A DNA stretch of 64,000 nt from Mycteria americana (taxonomy: Eukaryota > Chordata > Aves > Ciconiiformes > Ciconiidae). The position numbers and the translations under genes are program-made. Of this stretch, positions 12,501 to 27,500 are shown piece by piece; the first letter of the stretch is position 1; every line of letters starts with the position of its first letter. Location: positions 2,294,001-2,358,000 of the forward strand of contig NC_134379.1 in assembly GCF_035582795.1 (NCBI RefSeq). Reading direction: 5' to 3'. The notes under the pieces were generated by a model that was given only the letters and a program-made list of their open reading frames with translations, was not told the DNA's origin and made no database searches.

Positions 12501-15500
12501 CCAGCGGGCGGAGCTGCAGCACAGCCTTCGGCAGGATTCGTGCCGTCCTACCCGCCCAGCCAGGTTAGCTCGCTCCTGTTGCGTGGCAAATCTCCCTTGT
12601 CCTGAGAAGAGACTTAGCCTGACTCTTTCAAAGCTATGTAGTGACAACAGACTTTAAGTAAACAGCAAAAAACGGAGCTGAAATCTAGCACGTGACATCT
12701 GAAAACATGAAGTCACGCTGCTGAGGATGGTCTTTTGTTTTTTGTGTTTCTTTCTGGTGGCGTTAGAAGAGGTACAAAAACGTTCTCCTTTACAAACTAG
12801 TTGCATTGAAAGAGGATTTTGGTTGTAGTTAGGATTTTGTAATGCACATAAAATGGAATTTTAGGTTAAACTATACAGCAGGCCCTATTAGCTGGGAAAA
12901 TAAGTCAGAGTTTTCGGGAGAAGCTGAGAACTATGAAAACCTTTGGTTTACAATACTGTAAATCATGTGGGGGATAAATTTTGCTGTTTGCAAATATGGT
13001 TTATCCTTCTTCGGAAAATATTTCTTTGGATGCTTTTGCTGTGTGTGTTGCTTTTAAATTATCGAGTGATTTACATTATTAATATTTGTCCTGTATTAAA
13101 AGATTGTATGGCTATGATCAACAATACATTCAATGTGAAAGAACCAGAGTTCCTCATTCACCTGTTCTTCATGCATACTACTTGTAATCCTGTACACCTT
13201 GTGTGTGTTTTGAGTTGGGTGAGGTGCAGGCAAAGTGGAAACACTGACAGTGCTAATTTTGCATGCTGATGTGGAAAGTTTTTTTCCATCTTTTGCCTTC
13301 TTTTTTTTTCTCTTAATTCGATCGTGCTGCTGTGAACTGCTTTCATGCTCTGTGACAATTTGAAAAGACAACAGTATAGCAATTTACATGTTGTTTGCAA
13401 TTCAGGTAGTAAAACCAGAAGATGATGACTTCCAGGAGTTTCAAGATGCTTCAAAGTCTGGCTCGCTAGATGACTCTTTCACTGATTTCCAAGGGGATGT
13501 AGCTGGCTCTTCCAAAGCAGCCAGTTCACAGCACCGGAGCAGGTAGTAGATCTTTGATTTCCACCCCTTTTGGTATTTTAGAACTCTTAAGAAATGAAAC
13601 ATTTTCCTCTTTTGTGGGTAGCTGTCTAGCCTGTAATTTTCTTCTGTCACCTGACTTCTACTCTGACAGTTTCTTTTGAAGGTTGTTACAACTACAATTA
13701 GGCTTTCTGAATCAAAAATGGCATTCGATGTGCCATAGGTGGTTGGCCGTTCTTTAGCATTCTAGTCATCATGCTGAGGTAAATTGCATTTACAAGGTAT
13801 GGGGATAGGTTTTTCAAGTGTTTATACTACTGCACAGGCAATTGAAAGTTACTTCATACTGTGCATTCAGGTGAAAGTCTTACATAAGGCTATTCAGAAA
13901 AAATACACTGGGACAGGGGAGTTCTGCATTTAGTGCTGTGTGCTTCCATTAAAAGTATGACCCAATGTTTGTTGGAGTTGATAGAAACCGTTTGCTGACA
14001 TCAAGGTCTTTCTTCAGGCCCTGCGTATGGACCCCAAAATTCATGCAAAGAGCACAACATTGTAGTCTTAAATGACTGAGAACTCCAGTGGACAGGGTTT
14101 TTATTTCTATCATTTCTCTGGCCAGTGCTTAAACTTTCGATAACTGACTATAAATCTCAACTGAAATCTCATTCAGAATTCAGCAGTCTTGGGAGGCTGC
14201 CAAAATGTAATTCCGTGTCAGGCAAATTTTGTATAACAAAATAAGTAAGCATGTTTACTCCCTTTGAGAGTTTACAATTAATCTTTCAAAGTCCTGTGAT
14301 TACAAAATTTCAGTGTTGTTTCCTTTTACCGCACATGGCAAACTTTTATGTACCTCCCAGGTGTCTAATTGTAGACATACAAATTTTCTGCGTGTTGAAC
14401 TGACTGTTCTTAGTTGCAAATAGAACTAGCGCTTTCCAGGTAAGCAGTGATTATCAGTTGCTTCCTCAACAGTGATGTCAAATGGGGATACTAAAACAAA
14501 TTGTTCTGTTACACCATGCCTAATGGCATTCTATGTAAGAAATTAAATTTTGCTGATGTCAGACAACGCCACATGCATCCAAAGATGCTCTGTTTTAAGT
14601 ATATCTTAATTTGTGCTAGACATCATTTTGCAGTTAAAGCTATTCTGTTACTGAAAGTTTTAACAGAAATGTTGTAAATTCCACAATGGGAAGTAGGGAT
14701 CATTAAAAAAAAAATAAAAAATAAAAAATTAAAAGATGGTGTTTCTTTTTCACTGCAGCAGTTCTCTTTATTCGGTTGTAAGAGCCTTCAGTTTTGAACA
14801 GAATGTTACAATGAGCTATAATCTAATTGCTTATGGAGCTTTATTTAAAAAAAAGCCATCTGTAGAGTACAGATGATTAACCATTACATTTGCCAAGATT
14901 GCATATCTAATAGCCTGTTTTGCAGTGATGTGAAATTTAATTATATTACCATAAGCTATACTTTTTTGACATTGCACTGTCTGTCTGCAAGCATCACAGA
15001 CCATCATTAGCACGTGTGTGCAAGTGCTAGGTTTGTATGTTGCTTGTAGGCTGCTGATAAGGAGATTTAAATGGCTCTGGAAAGATTCTTGCTTCAGGCC
15101 AAAGAATGCCATAGAAATTCATTCACGTTTTCAGTGTGCATAGTATTGAATGACATAAACTAGAGGTAAAATGCATCATTCATATGTAAAGGATGTTGTT
15201 CTTTAGAGCTGCCAAAGTCTGATAAGGGGGCTTGTGTGGAGGGCAAGCAAAGCTCTCGCAGACCGTCTTCTAAATCTTACAGCAGTTGCTAACATGGTGT
15301 TAGGTTATTATGGCAGTTTTACTATATAGAGTGTGTTTATGTGCAAAAAGATTTGCTTGTGTAACTGTGGACTAATCCTTATTTTGCTGATTAGATAGCT
15401 ACCTAAACTCACCGTTTTGCACTGACAGAAATTCAAAGTTATCTTTTCCTTCTTTTTGAACAGTGGTTCCACTTTACTCTCTTAATTTTGCAATACGTAA

Positions 15501-18500
15501 TGAAATATAATCAAAAGTAGATAAGCTGAAAGTATGGAGCTGGCAAAATCTCATGCAGTTTTAACTCTGTACTATATCTAGTTCTATCAGGGAGAATTGT
15601 CCTTGTGCTGCCTTGGGCAAAGTGATTCCTGAGGTATGTCTGTGTGCTTATCGTCTCTTGGGCTAAGAATTCCTGTGGTGTAAAGTTCTGGAGTGTTTTG
15701 TTCATGATTTGATACAAATTAAAATCAAGAAGGGTGAAAATTGACTTCTGGCCTAAAGAAATACGATTAGGTGAGATAAAGTGCGAATTCACCCATCAGT
15801 TACCCAGCTGCCCATTTACATGCTCTTATTCTTAATAGATACTGAGGTAGTTTACATCAAGTTCTTGATTAAGAACTCTTTAGGGTACAAGCTTAGGTGT
15901 AGTGATCCAAATTGTGTAGTCATAAGAAGAGGCTTCTTTAAATAAAACCTGGAAATGTAGATTTCTTATGGATAAATTAAGGAACTTTGCTTTTATCTCT
16001 CTTGTTTTTAGTGTTCCTTCTTTACTAATGCCACTCCCAGGTAATAAGACACTCTCATCAACTGATAAGTATGCTGTGTTTAAAGGAATTGCAGCTGAGA
16101 AGCCTTCTGACAGTTCAGCTACTTTTGGAGGTAAAAGGAAAAATATACAACCACTATGAGCAATGTATTGCAATGCTTCATATAGCTTGGTTTTGGCATT
16201 GATAAAATATTAATGTTTTAAAAATCAGAACAATTATGTCAATATAAAATTTATGATATGAATTCCTAATATCTTTATGTAAATGTATTCCTTTTCTCAT
16301 ATTCACTAGATTGTGGAGACAAGTATAGTGCTTTCCGTGAATTAGAACAACCATCGGAGAGCAAATACTTAGGTAAGCCGTATATTTTTTGGAGCTGTTT
16401 TAACATGTTTTCATTATTATTTTTATGAGCTGCAGAATTTCCATTGCTAGAATTATAGAATAATGGTGCTTCTGCTCCTCTAAACAACTTAGCAGGAAGT
16501 ATCCTGAAAAAACAGTGTAATATACTATTGGAACAATCTACAAATTGTATTTCTAGACGATTGGCATCTCTTTTGGGTGCTTCTGAGTCATATTTTAAAA
16601 TAACAATATGGCTGGAATTTGTTTATTTTAACTAAGGAATCATGTATTCTTAGAAGACAGAATAAGATGCTTCTGTACAAAATTGCAACTTTTTTTCTAT
16701 TGTTAGGGCAGAATTTAAAGTTTTTGTGGTCTCTGGTGCTCTAAGAATAAATCTGATCACTTATTTTGAAATGTGTGTTTAACTGGTTTTGATTGGGAAA
16801 ATGAAAACCTAGATGGCATCTGAGGTGCAATGTCTGTGTAATTACAAAAGCAGAGTCTCCGTAAGCCTTTTCCAGAACCATCTATGTCTAACTCATTCAT
16901 GCAGTAAAAGTGGTAATCTCATCTCTTTAATCAGATGGGGAAAAACTTTTGTATATCATCAGTAGACAGATCAGAAGATAAACAGATTACTAACTTAACC
17001 TGACTTCCACAGAGTTCTGTTATACCCAGCATTTTGCTTCATTATTAGAAGATTCTAGGAAAGAAGAGTCTAGAACTTAAGATTCTAGGATAAAACTGCT
17101 TACCTGAGTTTACTCCTACTCCTTATTTTTCAAAGACAGAATTCTTTTTTTTCAGACTCCGAGTTTCTGAAACTGCTGTAATGTTTTGTGAGGTTCTCAT
17201 GCTCAGTACCTCTTCAGGATTCAATGCATGCAATGAAATGAAATAACATTTAATCTCTTTTCATACATGTTCTAAAATATAGACAGTTAGTATACTTGCC
17301 TGCTATCCAGGTCTGACCACTCTTAACCCTTTCACCAGCCTACATTTCTAATGGAAAAGTTTGCAATTCATCAGTAAGTTTAGTTTGCTGTGATGTTTTA
17401 GTTTTGATCAATGAATAGCAATTTCACAAATATTTGTATTGTTGCTGGGCCAAGTGAATTGATTTGGAGGGGAGGGAGAATGGAAGAACGTCGGGTATAG
17501 TCATGGTCCTTTACTACCATTATAAAGAGTATTCTTTTAAATCTTGATTAAACTAATTTAACCAAGATTTAATACCACGCAGTATGACACTGTGTGGTAG
17601 CTTAAGAATAAAATGTTAATGGTGTACTTCTAAAATAGAACAAAATCTGTTTATTGGACACTTGTCTTTAAAGTATGCATCAATACTTTACAATTAGAAG
17701 TAGGCTAAGTACGTACCTGCTGGTGAATGGGTTAAAAAACTTTTTTCATGTTCAAAAGAAATTGCTGTATAAAAAAAAATAATTGCGTATGAACAGGAAG
17801 AAACTTATAAAATGAGTACACCAAAATATTTAATGTAAATTCAATGAAAACATTGTTACCTAATGTTCAATCAGGTTTAAATTATAATCCTTACATAGTA
17901 CTATCTTAACATTCAGTATGTAGTTGAACTAGAGATCTGCACATCTTATGATTAATCATGCTGACTTCCATGTGCAAGTCTGTCTCCAAGCTTCCTAGTA
18001 AAACTGTAACCAGTCTTAGCAGAAGCTACAAGGTGCCCGAGTTATTACATTTACTGAAGTTCTGATCATTTAACACTTTTGTACGTTTAGGTGAACCTAA
18101 CAGAAGGAAAACATGATAGGCTAAAATGAGAGCTTAACAATGTTCTAAAACAACACGTTAGGATCACTGCCTTGCATTCTTTTCTGTTTGGGGCTTTGTC
18201 TCTTCCACCCGTTGGGTTCCCCATTGTGCCCAGTTGGATAGGCTTGTTGGCTGCCTGCCTTCTTTCAAGTGAACTTTTTTCAAAAGTACCTTCAGCCTCC
18301 AGGCAAGTCCAGTTGGTCTCTACTATGTTCCCCTTTCAGCTTATCAGCAGGGTTGCTTTTGTCTCAACCCTCTGCTGACGTCCCATGAATAAACTGTATT
18401 TAGGCAATATTTTGAAGGCAGGGAGGGGGAGAATTGCTTCTGGTAGAAGGCAAATACTATATGGGTATAAGCGAAATTCAAGATGACATTCATTGCTTGG

Positions 18501-21500
18501 CAAATACGGGAAGGATGAGGTGGGAAAAAGAACTTACGTGGAAGCTGAATGAGACAGTACTGATCACCTTTGAATCTACTGGTCATGGTTTGCTTTGACA
18601 TTAACTCAGTGTAAAGGGAATTTAATATGACTTTGAGGCTATTTGAAAGACTTAAGTGTTTGCTGGAATGAATATTAGAATTGCTGACCTTGAAACTTGT
18701 GTGGTTCATAGAAGTTGAGTTTGCAGTTCTCTGTGCATCCTGAGGTCTTAATTTAAATAGTTTGCATAAAAACTTCTGACATTGCATGAAATAATTTGCT
18801 TGCTTGCATGGTGTGAGTATGATGTATTTGTTGTCACTGCAGTGTCTTATTACTGTTTTTTCATTGTTTTTATTCTCAGGAGATAACCTTGCAGAATTCA
18901 AGCCTGCAGGAACCGATGATGGTTTCACAGATTTTAAAACCGCTGACAGTATCTCGCCATTAGAGCCACCTACAAAAGACAAAACTTTCCCTGCATCCTT
19001 CCCTTCTCTGCCCATCCAGTCAAAACAGCAAACACAAGCAAAGACCTCTTTGAATCTAGCAGACTTGGATCTCTTTTCCTCTACTGGAGAAAACAAGCAG
19101 CCATCCTTTCCACCTGCATTTAATACATCAAAATCAGGCTCCTTTCCTCCACCACCTCTTCCATCTACCACTGCCCAACCAGCACCCAGCAAAAGTTCAA
19201 GCTTAGCTGATGAGTTTGGAGAGTTCAACCTTTTTGGGGAATTTTCTAATTGTGCATCAGCCAGTGGACAAGATGACTTTGCAGATTTTATGGCTTTCAA
19301 CAATAGCAGTGGATTTTCCGAACAAAAAACAGATGACAAATACAATGCACTTAAGCTGGAGGCCGGTCCTGTTCCTCAGTCTGGCTCATCTGCCAGCACA
19401 GTGAAGAGTGGGCAGAGTTCTGCCACTGCTGCTACGCCCACCAAATACGATATCTTCAAACAGCTTTCTCTGGAAGGCTCTGGAGCAGGCTTTGAGGAGG
19501 CGAAAGACAACACGCTTTCTTCAGTGAAGAGCGATGATGATTTTGCCGACTTTCACTCTAACAAGTTTTCTTCCACATGCAACAGCGCGGATAAGTCCCT
19601 GGTGGACAAAGTCGCAGCTTTCAAGCAGGCCAAAGAAGACTCGGCTTCGGTGAAGTCTCTGGATCTCCCGTCTATTGGTGGCAGCAGTGTTGGCAAGGAG
19701 GATTCTGAAGATGCGTTGTCTGTTCAGTTTGACATGAAACTGGCTGATGTGGGAGGAGATCTTAAGCATGTCATGTCTGATAGCTCTTTGGATTTGCCAA
19801 CAGTTAGTGGCCAGCATCCACCAGCAGCAGGTGAGGAACTGGTTAGATTGCTCTGGTAACATAGGTGATAGAGATTTCAGTGTTCTTCTGTGTGCTAAAT
19901 TACAGTATTATGCACTAGTCTTTCAGTAGTGAAAGACTTCTAAATCTGTACACCTGCTAGCCAACAGCCCCTTAGCAGGGCAGTGTTTATTTTTTGTCTT
20001 AGATGACTATAAATAGATTGAACAGTTTGAACTCCATGCCAGTTTATTTTTGAGATTTGACAGCATCATATTACTGGTACCTGTTCGCTATTGTCACTTA
20101 AGGGATTCGAGTGGAAAATTTTCTAATGCAAACAATGTCATTCCATTTATATTAGCAAGATGAATGGCAGAGAGTCTCACTTTAATCTCTTGGTTTCAAC
20201 AAAGCATTTGGCTTGGGGACTTAACCCGCTCTGCGCTTCTAAAAGGGTAGGCAGAACACTAATTTGTGCTGTTAATGAAAAGCTGTCTAATCAACAACAC
20301 TAGTGTATTCCTGTTAACGGTGGGGCTTAATCTGTGTAGCCAGTATTTTGCAGGACTGCAAGTAGAAGTATTGCATACACTTTTTAGAGTTAAAACCCTC
20401 ATTGGAATAATTGTGCAAAGGGCCTGTAAACGCTAGTCTCCTGATTGATAGCTTTTGGACCTGAATTTAAAACCACGGGACTTTTACTTTGCCCTGATCA
20501 GGTTTTCACCTTCTTTAATTTCCCTTTATGAAAGTACTCCTGAGAGAGTGAATTGACCATCTCCAATCTGATCGCATATCATAAAACAAATTTCCCAAGT
20601 GTCCTGCTTTTTTTCCTTATGTACATAGGAAGATAAGATGTAGTTAAATGTTCTGTGGCCTTCAATAATACAGGAACCATTACTGTGTTTTAGCGACAAG
20701 TATTACGCGGTCAAAGGCTTTTCTGAACAGGGGGGAGCATACAAACTGTAAATGTAAAAGCTGTAACTGCAAGAATTGGTTATTTCCATATGAAATAACT
20801 TCTTCCATTTTTGCAGATGTGGGTAGAGAAAATATACAGTACTGTAATTTTGCATTATATGATATTTTTAAGTAGGGGAGAGAATTAAGTTGGCAACTTT
20901 GACGTGGAAGATACTCTATAACAGGGTACAAAATATCAGGAATAATTTATTAGCAAAGACATTTAATTTTCATATTACTGCTTGGTAAAATTCCAAGTTG
21001 AGTGAGCTGTCAAAAACGTAGCACCTACAGTGTATTCTTGAATGTTTACTTTGGTTTTGAAAGCACTTTTTCCTAATATTTTTCTAGCCTCTTTTGGTGG
21101 TAGTTTGACTTGCGTAGCTCTTCTACAGGATGTGAGCTTTTGCCACAGAAATCAGTGATTAGTAATTGCCATTTGTGGCAGGAAGGACTCTCTTGGTTTG
21201 TTTAAAGGGGTTAGCCGATCGTGTGCTTGTTGCTAAACTTTTGAACTCTGAAGTATTAATTAGAAGCTATTTTTATTAAACTTAAACAAGTCTGTATTCT
21301 CCTATGGTGCCAAGCTAGATGTTTTTCCACAGGGAGAGTTTTACTGCATTTAACTCTGGATTTCGTAGCGGAACGTGCTCTGGACGATCTGCTACGAATA
21401 CTTCTGTGCTCATGTGTTCCTTTATGTGTGTTTGATGCATTTCAAGCTATGAACTGCTGATGTTCAAGTCCTTTTTTTCAGTTTACATAAGTTAAAAAGC

Positions 21501-24500
21501 AGATTTTTTTTTTCTCTCTTAATTTTCTTCGATCTGTAAATCTAATGTCAAAAAGGGACAGTATCCCTTTGTCATCCTCACTGCTGAGAAATGGGAGACT
21601 AATCATTGGGAACCATATGTTTGCAAGCACCGTGTAACATCTCCAGTGAAGCAGGAGCGGGACAGAGGTGCTGATAAATGATTTGACTTTTCTGACATAC
21701 CAATACAGAGGTCTTTATCCTTTGGCTATTGAGATTTCATGTTGCATAGCTTCCAGGTATGGGCAGGTAGGTTGCTAAGCTGGGAATTAGAAAGAAATCG
21801 TTGAGTTGCTTCCCATACGACAGACTTTGGTCTCTGAGGGAAGAAAGGTTTTCAGTTTTGCTCTCTCCAAAGGGGATACTGTCTCTTTAAACTTTGCTAT
21901 AACTCTTTGTGTGGAAGGTAGATTATACTAATGTTGCCTGATTTCTCTTGCATTTACTTCGTATAACCCTTTGAGCACTGGCTGCATGCTGTTAGTTTCA
22001 ATCAGGCTGCTGCTTTTAACCCAAATTTACGTTTCACTCCAAGACAAAAGTATTTTAATTAGCACCTAGTCATGTTACGTGAACCTAATTTGTTCTGTGT
22101 CCTGCCAAACGTTGCAGCGAGAGCGTACCCTCGCCCGGGTATTCTCAAAGGGTTATCCATTTGCTGCACTTACAAATCTGTAAAGTACCTTTTTCTTTGG
22201 CATTATTGGAGATCTCTGTATATTTTAATCAACTACAGGTTTTTTGCTGCTTTTCTAATGTCTAATTTCAACGAAACATTTCCTGTGTGAATGTGCCTTC
22301 TCAGATCTGCTTTGATATCTCTCTTCTGCAAGTATTGACCTGCATGCTTTATTCTGATAACGCCCTTACGAGCTCCTATGTCTCACTATCTTTTGTGATC
22401 TGTAAGTCCTGCTGTGTTAATAAATATTATCTTGGCATATTTTGAAAATGTGGGGATGTGTGTGATTTGTTGCAAACCAGCAATGTATCTCTTTTTCCTG
22501 AAAAAATACAAATTTTAAAGTTATAGTATCCCCTTCAACTGGCGGGTGCCTTTTGTCTTGCAGAGCAGTGTGTGGGTGAGCTTCTTTCTCCTCTTCCAAC
22601 GCTTTGACCTCGCTCCCTGTGTGCTTCTGAAACTTTACATATCAGGCTAAACAATATTTTTTTTTTTTTTAAAGGAGCAGTTTTTGAGAGGGATTGAATA
22701 GAGGAGATGCGTGGATGGCAGGGCTGTTTCTGTGAGTTGGTTTTGAGGGTATGGTGGTAGTTCAGACCAAAGACAGAAATCCTGTTTTCTCTGTCCCGTT
22801 GTCTCCTCATCTGGATTTCTCTGCCACCAGCCAAGGTTATGATACGCCTTTGTGGAGGGGACCAACTGGAAAACGTGTCACTATCTAGGCCTTTATGAGT
22901 AGGAGCCCATTAAACAATATTCTGATATTTATTTAGCTAATCTAGAGTGAGTTAATCAGTGCCCCAAAGTAAAGGGCCCTGCTTCCTTTTTCTGTTTGGG
23001 AAGTCCTGGCTTACTAAATATTGAAGCTTTCAAACACGAATGACAGCTGCAAATTTGTGTCACATAATTATGTCACTTCTAATTCCTCCAAATCCTGAGC
23101 CACTAGCAGTTTGGGATTAATGTCAAATTAGTGGACGAGGTAAAAAGCTAAAAATAATTGAGATGTGGAATAAAGTTGAAGTGTTACGCCAGCGCAAACT
23201 GGGTTTTTGTAGTTCCTTGCCACAAGAGCAAAAACCAGACCAGAAACCAGAATATGTTTGTTTTTTTTCTTCTTGACGCCAATCTTGAGAGACTTTAAAA
23301 TTAAAAAAAAAAAAAAAAAAAGAAAGAGAAAAAAACCCAAAACAACACCCTCTTTCATTCTGGAGAACCAGTAGGTTATGCCTAGCCCTAAAGCTTTTTG
23401 AACTGAAGGCTTGCATATAAACCTGAGACTTAATTCTACAGGGCTTGTGCTATTAGTATTTGTTCAGTTAATCATACCTGGAGGAGGGAGAGTAATGTTC
23501 ATGACTCTCTACTTCATTACATTTTTGTCCAGACTTGACAGTCAAATTCACTCACTTGCTCTCATTTAGTATAATTCTGCAAACAGAAGAGCTTAACAAC
23601 ACTTATTTATCCTGCGAAGGCCTCTCACAGCGGAGGGTGCGTACGTGTTTTCGGAACGCCTTCCAAGCTGAGCCGAAGGGTGCAGAGACGCAGCAGCTGC
23701 CCTGGGCGTCTGCAGGACTGAGCTGAGCCGTCTCTCCACTTCCAATGCAAGCTCAGGGGGTCTTTATTTTGCCGTGAAACGTTGTTTATCATTATAATTA
23801 AAAAATAATTGGCAAATGCTTTAATTCCACAGGGTTTGAAGGCTTTTCTCTCCTCTTTCCTTCTTACAGTCAGCATTCTTGATGGTTTCCACCTTAGCAG
23901 TGCTAGGTACTGCCATCCTCAACAAAAGTAAATTGGAGTAACTCCCCTTATCATTAACGCCGTTCCAGAAATGGGCTTTGAATTTTTCCGATTGCTGATA
24001 GGCGTGATACAGATGGCAGTAGTACGTACAAGCCTCTCTGTTCTCCCGCTTTCCTCTCCGCCTTTATCAGGTGAAGCCCCAGCGGACGCGGTGAGGAGGT
24101 GGTGCCTGTCCCCGGTCAGTCTCTGGACTTCTTGCTCAGACCGCTGGTAATGTTCCCAGCGTAACAGCTCTGGGTTTGGTGTGTTGATGTTCTTCCCCTC
24201 GGAACAGAACTAGCTACCACCTGCATCACCCTAACAACCAAAATATGACACAAGTTCTATTTATCCATCAGAATTTAATATAAACTGAAATATAAAAACT
24301 TGAAAGTCTCCTGTGTTGGTTAAAATCACTAAATATATTACAATCTTCTGAATTGTCTTTTTCAGTTTTCTTTAGAATGTCACTAATGCTGTCAAGGGTT
24401 TTCCTTAATGATTAAACTGTTGACATTAAAGGCTCCAGCTTGTAAATTGCCTCTAGCCATAACTTAATCCTTGGTAGTTGAAATAAATTGTTATAGTTGG

Positions 24501-27500
24501 CTCAAGTGAAGGGTGCCAAGTTTTTCTGTAGATGAGATAACACTGGGATACAGTGTTTTAGCTGTATTTCATTCTCTGTCAGTATTCTCCTGTACATTCC
24601 TTGGCAGCTATCGCTCCGCCTCTCTCCAGCAGCTGCGTGGCTGGCTTGTATAGCTGTCGCTGTCCCCAGGTGATGATCAGGCAGGTTGGACTATGGTTTT
24701 GGTAGTTCAGAATGGAAAATAAATGGTAAATATTTCAAACCTTTTGCTTTGGAAGAAATACAAATCAGGTTTGGTTTCTAAAGCTTTCGGAAACTTACTG
24801 CACTCCAGCATGACACTGTGAAGATCACTTTTTCCATTCTTGGTTCACTAGAAAATATTTTTAAGGGAAAAAAAATGTGGTTACGTGATATTTGACTGGA
24901 TCTGCCTTTTATTTTTACAGACCCACACACACCCTTCCCACCCTGCCCCCATCTTTAAGTGATTTGAGAATTTATAGCCAGGGTATTTAATCTGGGGTGT
25001 GTTTTGTGGTCTCACCAGTGCAAAGTTGACAGTGCCAATGACATGTGGTTTAACTATGTTGGGCATAAGAGCTTTCGGATTTTTAGAACAAAACTAAACT
25101 CAAACCTGCTGTGTCGTTTCTGGAAGACACCACAGAATTGCTACTGAGATTACTAAGGAATACTGTTTTGTGACGATATATTTCACTGAAATCTATTGAT
25201 ACATCTCTTGTGGTAGGATTATAGGATTCCTAACGCATGATCAATTTAAGATTTGCCCTGCTTCGATGGGGAATTTGCTGTATACTCTCAAAAAAATGCT
25301 AACTAAGAAATCACTTTTAACCTTGCAAAAAAGATTGTGTATCCTCAAAACAAAGCATTTTCATAGACTTTTGAATGGATTTAGTCTTTGCTCTTTTTTT
25401 TGATAAAATTTGATGCTTCTCATCAGTTCAGATTCTGTTCTTACTAAAAGCATCCTCCAGGAGGAAATGGCAGTAGCTCCATAGCATCTGTCTTCGCTAA
25501 GTGTGATGCTTAGAAGTAATTCATTTTTTTCCACTTAATCATCTCTTGCTTTGAAGAAAATATTACTGATACACATGCATCTTTATAAATTTTGAATTGC
25601 CATACCAGCAAAATGAAGCTTTTATTACATTGGAGGCAATAACTGCAGCATTTTAAGTGGAGCTTTTTTATTTATTAAACATATCTGTGGCCTTTAAGAA
25701 AAAGGCTATTGGAGGAGCAGTTCTTAACACTGCTTAATAAAACAATCTTTTTGCCAATAATAAAGACGCCAACATCACGAAGAGTTCTCTAGGGTCAACC
25801 AAGAAGTGCTTTTCACAAGTAAACTGCTGCTTCGCTTATTAATCTGGTGGCAAGTTGCTCTGCTACCTGCCGGGGGGGGAAAATGCTCCTCTCTTCATTA
25901 TGCAGCAAATGTGCTAGGAGCTTAGATAAGCCTTTAGTTTTGCCGCAGCTATGACAAAGGTTATGATTTTACTTCCTCTATTCAAAACCATCTAACTTGT
26001 GGCAAATGATTCTGTGAAGTGCAGTGCATGGCACAGCAAAACGTTGGCTTTTTTTTGCAATAGAATAAAAATTCTTATAAAAGCTAGTTTACCTTGGATT
26101 ATGGACAGTTACACATACATTCTTATTTTTCATACTTTTCAATAAATAGTTTTAGGACTGCTTTAGCTGTAAACACTTTGTCTCTGAACACAGTATTTTT
26201 CCTGTAATATGATCCTCTTAGGAAAGTTTGTTCACCAGAGTAACTGTCCAAATAAATAAAATGTATAGAATTGAACTATTACATTTCATTTTGGCTCTTA
26301 CACCTATGCAGATGGGTTTCATGTCTGCATGAATTCACGTAGAGAATCTTGAATCTTTGTGAATAATTAAAATATTGTTCTGCCTTCCCTGCCGTGACCT
26401 ATTGATTGCAGGCGAAGCCTGGGGAGTTCAGCATTCCCACCGAAGCCTGCTGCTCATCCTGCCTGTCCCCGAGCCAGGATCAGACCAGGAGTACGCGGAC
26501 CTGGTCCTTTAGGATGTGTTTTTAGCTCAAACTCTTCCCAGTTATCAAAGAAATCATTCACAATAGATTGTGCAGATCTTCACAGTAGGATCATCACTCT
26601 TTCTTTTCATTTCCTGGCGAACACCGAAACAATAGCGATGTTTAAATCTTTCCTGGGTTTTGGAGTCAACGCAAATTGGAAAAAAAAAAAAAAAAAAAGA
26701 GGTTGCCTAGTACACTGTGGTATTTTCAAGATCCCAGGATTAATTACAGTTGGCTAACATTTTGGAGGCTATTCTGGCACTCTCTTTAATGCTAGCGAAG
26801 CTTTCATTTAACTTCTTTAAACAAAACCGTATATTTGAGAGCACAAGGTGTGGTTTCTTGTGATAAATTACTGATCCCTTGCAAGTCAGCTCCTTTTCAC
26901 CTCGGAGCCTTCTTTCAGTTCAGTTTTGCCATAAGCAGGTGATTTCATCTCTCGTGTTTACCCTTCTGTAAACTGCTTGCTCTACAAATTTATTATTCGA
27001 ATGGCACTTTGAAACCTTGCTGCGTATATGCAAGGTGCTAATGTTTGTTATTGCGATGCTGTCATGTGCAAATGCAGCAGCTGCAGGAAGACTATCCCTT
27101 AGGAAAATCTGATAGGTGACATGCCATGCCTCGCTACCCATTGCAAAGGGCCTTTTCGCTTTATTGTAGTAGCCGTTAAACTCTATCATTAAATTGTATA
27201 TTTGTTGGACTTTTTAATTAGCTATGTATGTGGGTCATGCCTGGAAAGCAGCCTAAAGAATAACGTGCTCTCCCCTTCCAGTAAAATGAATAAATGAAGG
27301 CAGAAATGTTTTGTTAAAACGGCTTAATCCTCGGGCTGGTGTGGCCGGATTGAATAAAGAGGGCGGCTGGAAAGTCAGCTTGTTCTGGCTCTGTTAAACC
27401 AAGTTGCTGCTACTGCGTGCCAGCCAGTTGAGACCGTAATGTTTATCAAAAGAGTCTCAGCTAAGACGATGCTAAGAGAATATATTTTCTGGTTTGGGTT

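Noticed and set aside
18344-19345. 333-residue open frame on the - strand
   Set aside because: It lies opposite SYNRG exon 15 and its upstream intron; the sense strand is clearly coding, so this is a shadow frame.
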